Shown one piece after another: positions 30,743 through 32,230 of a stretch of 32,230 nt of DNA (the first letter of the stretch is position 1; every line of letters starts with the position of its first letter). This DNA is from CAMTUW01 sp947085035 (GTDB lineage: Bacteria > Actinomycetota > Coriobacteriia > Anaerosomatales > PHET01), in NCBI GenBank assembly GCA_947085035.1, contig CAMTUW010000036.1, positions 1 to 32,230 on the forward strand. The letters run 5' to 3'. The translations under genes and the position numbers were made by a program. Below the pieces are notes generated by a model. That model was not told the origin of the DNA. It did no database searches and worked only from the letters and a program-made list of their open reading frames with translations.

Positions 30743-30980
30743 CGCAGTACCTCCCGAACGGAAGACAACCGTGCGACCATTCTACCCCGCGGCACCGACA
30801 GCGCCCATTCGTAGCGGGGGGGAGTTCGCGGATATCCTCAAGCGCTGTTTCGCGCCAGCCGATTCGAAGCTTGCCGGCCTCGACCGAGTCGGTCTCCCAT
30901 ATGCCGCCTTGGCCCAGCTTGATGTGGTAGGCAGCGCGGAAGTCGATGCTGGTCGCGGGCTTTGGCGGCGGTCCGATCAC
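30717..30980 (-). pseudogene. Truncated gene, N-terminal fragment only
   Basis: The start is convincing: a GTG at 30980 with AAGGAGGG 4 bases upstream. The first 50 residues (RAAYHIKLGQGGIWETDSVE, then AGKLRIGWRETALEDIR) read like a real conserved N terminus. I recall similar KLGxGGxWE openings in accessory, possibly defence-linked proteins, but cannot name the family. After about residue 52 the reading becomes low-quality (Cys, Arg, Gly runs) and overlaps the antitoxin promoter and start. The break is near 30825-30835. It follows the ankyrin gene by 12 bases, so both were probably cotranscribed. Confidence 0.5.
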
Positions 30981-30992
30981 AAGGCCCTCCTT

Positions 30993-31652
30993 CTACACGA
31001 AGCCTTTAGCGACGATCTCACACCCATCCGGAGTGATCACGTGGCGCTGTCCAGATTCCTCCGCGACACGACACCAACTCTCGCTGATGAGGCTGACATC
31101 GTTGCCGCTCCCCTCAAGGGTGAACAAGAACCCGCCGTACATGCCGGGGACAGGGAACCACATCTCCGGCTCCTCCAGTTCCAGAAGCGGTTCAAGCTCG
31201 GGCAACCGAAGATCGTGCTCCCAAACGAGATCGCCAGCCCTTCCTCGAATGACGGCATGGAGGTGATGCTGAAGCTCAAGCAGGGCGTCGCGCGAGACGT
31301 CCCGCAGAAACGACGGTTCCAGTATGCCGAGAAGATGCACATGACCGGCGGTGGCGGCGACATCCAGCGGACGTTCGCAGGAAGCGTTCCGTAGAGTTCG
31401 CCATGCGCCCGCATCGAGAAGGGCCCGCACCGTCTCCAGCGAAACTCCATGGTGCGCAGCTTGGTGCAGGGGTGCGTACCAAGACTCGCCTCCTGGGCGG
31501 GCGCTGTTCACGAATTCGCTGTGTTTCGACAGAATCGCAAGAACTTCCGCCCAATCGGCGTAATGTGCCGCATCGGCCAGTCCGTTGCGAGCCTCAAGCG
31601 CCCAATCGCTGAGGCTTTCCGCCTTGGTGATGCCGTCCCAGATCGAACTCAT
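30993..31652 (-). CDS. Ankyrin-repeat protein
   Basis: This 219-aa cytoplasmic protein has two or three ankyrin-like repeats in the first half (WAEVLAILSKHSEFVNSARP, YAPLHQAAHHGVSLETVRAL and ERPLDVAATAGHVHLLGILE). The second half is a distinct conserved region (LELQHHLHAVI, LRLPELEPLLELEEPEMWFP, MYGGFLFTLEG, SWCRVAEESGQRHVITPDG). I remember this two-part family from many bacteria; it is generally annotated only as ankyrin-repeat protein. It probably mediates protein binding. The ATG has GAGGAAG about 4 bases upstream. Confidence 0.85.
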   Translation of the reverse strand: MSSIWDGITKAESLSDWALEARNGLADAAHYADWAEVLAILSKHSEFVNSARPGGESWYAPLHQAAHHGVSLETVRALLDAGAWRTLRNASCERPLDVAATAGHVHLLGILEPSFLRDVSRDALLELQHHLHAVIRGRAGDLVWEHDLRLPELEPLLELEEPEMWFPVPGMYGGFLFTLEGSGNDVSLISESWCRVAEESGQRHVITPDGCEIVAKGFV

Positions 31653-31695
31653 GCACTTCCTCGTGTTCGCCTAGTCACTATGAGATGGTCGGCCC

Positions 31696-31716
31696 GATCC
31701 GCGTATAACGTGGATC
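31696..31716. repeat. Inverted repeat in the IS110 left flank
   Basis: GATCCGCG and CGTGGATC flank TATAA, with 7 of 8 positions paired. It lies about 50 bases before the transposase ATG. It may be a subterminal structure of the IS110-type element or its promoter region. Confidence 0.35.
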
Positions 31717-31763
31717 ATCCCCGGGGGTAGGCCCCGAGGCGCCGGCAGACGGAGGGACCGGCC

Positions 31764-32230
31764 ATGAACGAGCTTACACACATCGGACTGGACGTGCACA
31801 AGGACACGATCGCCGTAGCGGTGCTTCGCCCCGGCACGACCGACGTCGACGAGCGGGTGATACCCAACACCCCCCGAGGCCGTGCGTCGGCTTCTTCGGC
31901 GCTACCCTGATCCGTCCACGATCACGACCTGCTACGAGGCAGGACCGACGGGTTACGACACCCACAGGCTCGTGACCTCGCTCGGTATCGCCTGCGACGT
32001 GATCGCCCCCTCGCTCATCCCGCGTCGCTCAGGGGTTCGCGTGAAGACGGACCGCATCGACGCGCGAAACCTCGCCCGCCTTCATCGCGCAGGCGAGCTG
32101 ACCCCCGTCCGCGTGCCCGCGAGCGCCGAGGAGGCCGTCCGCGACCTCATACGCGTGCGCGAGGAGGTCAAGAGCGACAGACGGATCGCTCGGCAGAGGA
32201 TCAGGAGCTTCCTCCTTCGCTACGGGAAGC
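31764..32230 (+). pseudogene. IS110-family transposase, frameshifted and cut by window end
   Basis: The reading starts at the ATG at 31764 (GGAGGG 7 bases upstream) with IGLDVHKDTIAVAV, the first Asp of the DEDD catalytic set. At the run of six C at 31870-31875 the frame breaks, giving a stop at 31908. In the +1 frame the protein continues cleanly from 31876 (EAVRRLLRRYPDPSTITTCY, then EAGPTGYDTHRL, then KTDRIDARNLARL) to the window edge, holding the catalytic Glu and the DxxD pair. One C fewer would restore the frame. It is either an inactivated copy, a sequencing error in a homopolymer, or slippage. The left end of the element must lie in the 111 bases after the ankyrin gene start, or overlap it. 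Confidence 0.8.

Overview
The window is high-GC bacterial DNA, almost entirely coding, dominated by one long minus-strand housekeeping block. Three traits suggest an anaerobic or fermentative Actinomycetota-like lineage, perhaps Coriobacteriia or a relative: a two-subunit glycyl-tRNA synthetase (glyQ/glyS), pyruvate phosphate dikinase with its own regulator, and a K+-dependent-type membrane pyrophosphatase. This placement is inference from gene content; there is no rRNA in the window.

Layout. 1-2335: an IS30-family insertion sequence beside a phage/ICE-type tyrosine integrase that points at the 3' end of a tRNA-CAT gene, which looks like the edge of an integrated element. 2434-2726: tRNA-Ile2 (CAT, minus) and tRNA-Asn (GTT, plus), with a strong promoter and a terminator for the latter. 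2788-10060 (minus): rpoD, dnaG, hppA, dgt and a small membrane protein. 10120-16746 (minus): ppdK, its DUF299 regulator, glyS and glyQ. 16809-24976 (minus): rarD, recO, deoC, era, cdd, a CNNM/CorC-type protein, a DgkA-PAP2 fusion, ybeY, a short HD-domain membrane protein and phoH. Many stop/start codons overlap (ATGA or GTGA), as in a translationally coupled operon. 25081-28797 (plus): a CtpF-like P-type ATPase followed by a DUF6671 protein. 28814-31652: accessory genes (DUF1287 lipoprotein, a conserved unknown, an antitoxin with a truncated ParE-like toxin, a truncated gene, an ankyrin protein, and what looks like a DUF523 remnant). 31764-end: an IS110-family transposase with a frameshift, cut by the window edge.

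How the genes work together. The phoH-HD-ybeY-dgkA-cdd-era-recO block is a classical conserved neighbourhood for ribosome maturation, RNA metabolism, lipid recycling and DNA repair. The rpoD-dnaG pair links transcription initiation and replication priming. hppA, ppdK and the DUF299 regulator all handle pyrophosphate, so PPi-based energy economy is a theme.

The strongest oddities are an extra segment of about 100 residues in the sigma-3 region of RpoD, a PgpH-like HD protein without the usual extracellular and multi-TM part, a P-type ATPase lacking two canonical Ca2+ ligands, and a scar zone at 30.1-31.0 kb where truncated genes meet at a long imperfect palindrome. I did not find a clearly new multi-gene system; the window is mainly ordinary core genome with accessory edges.
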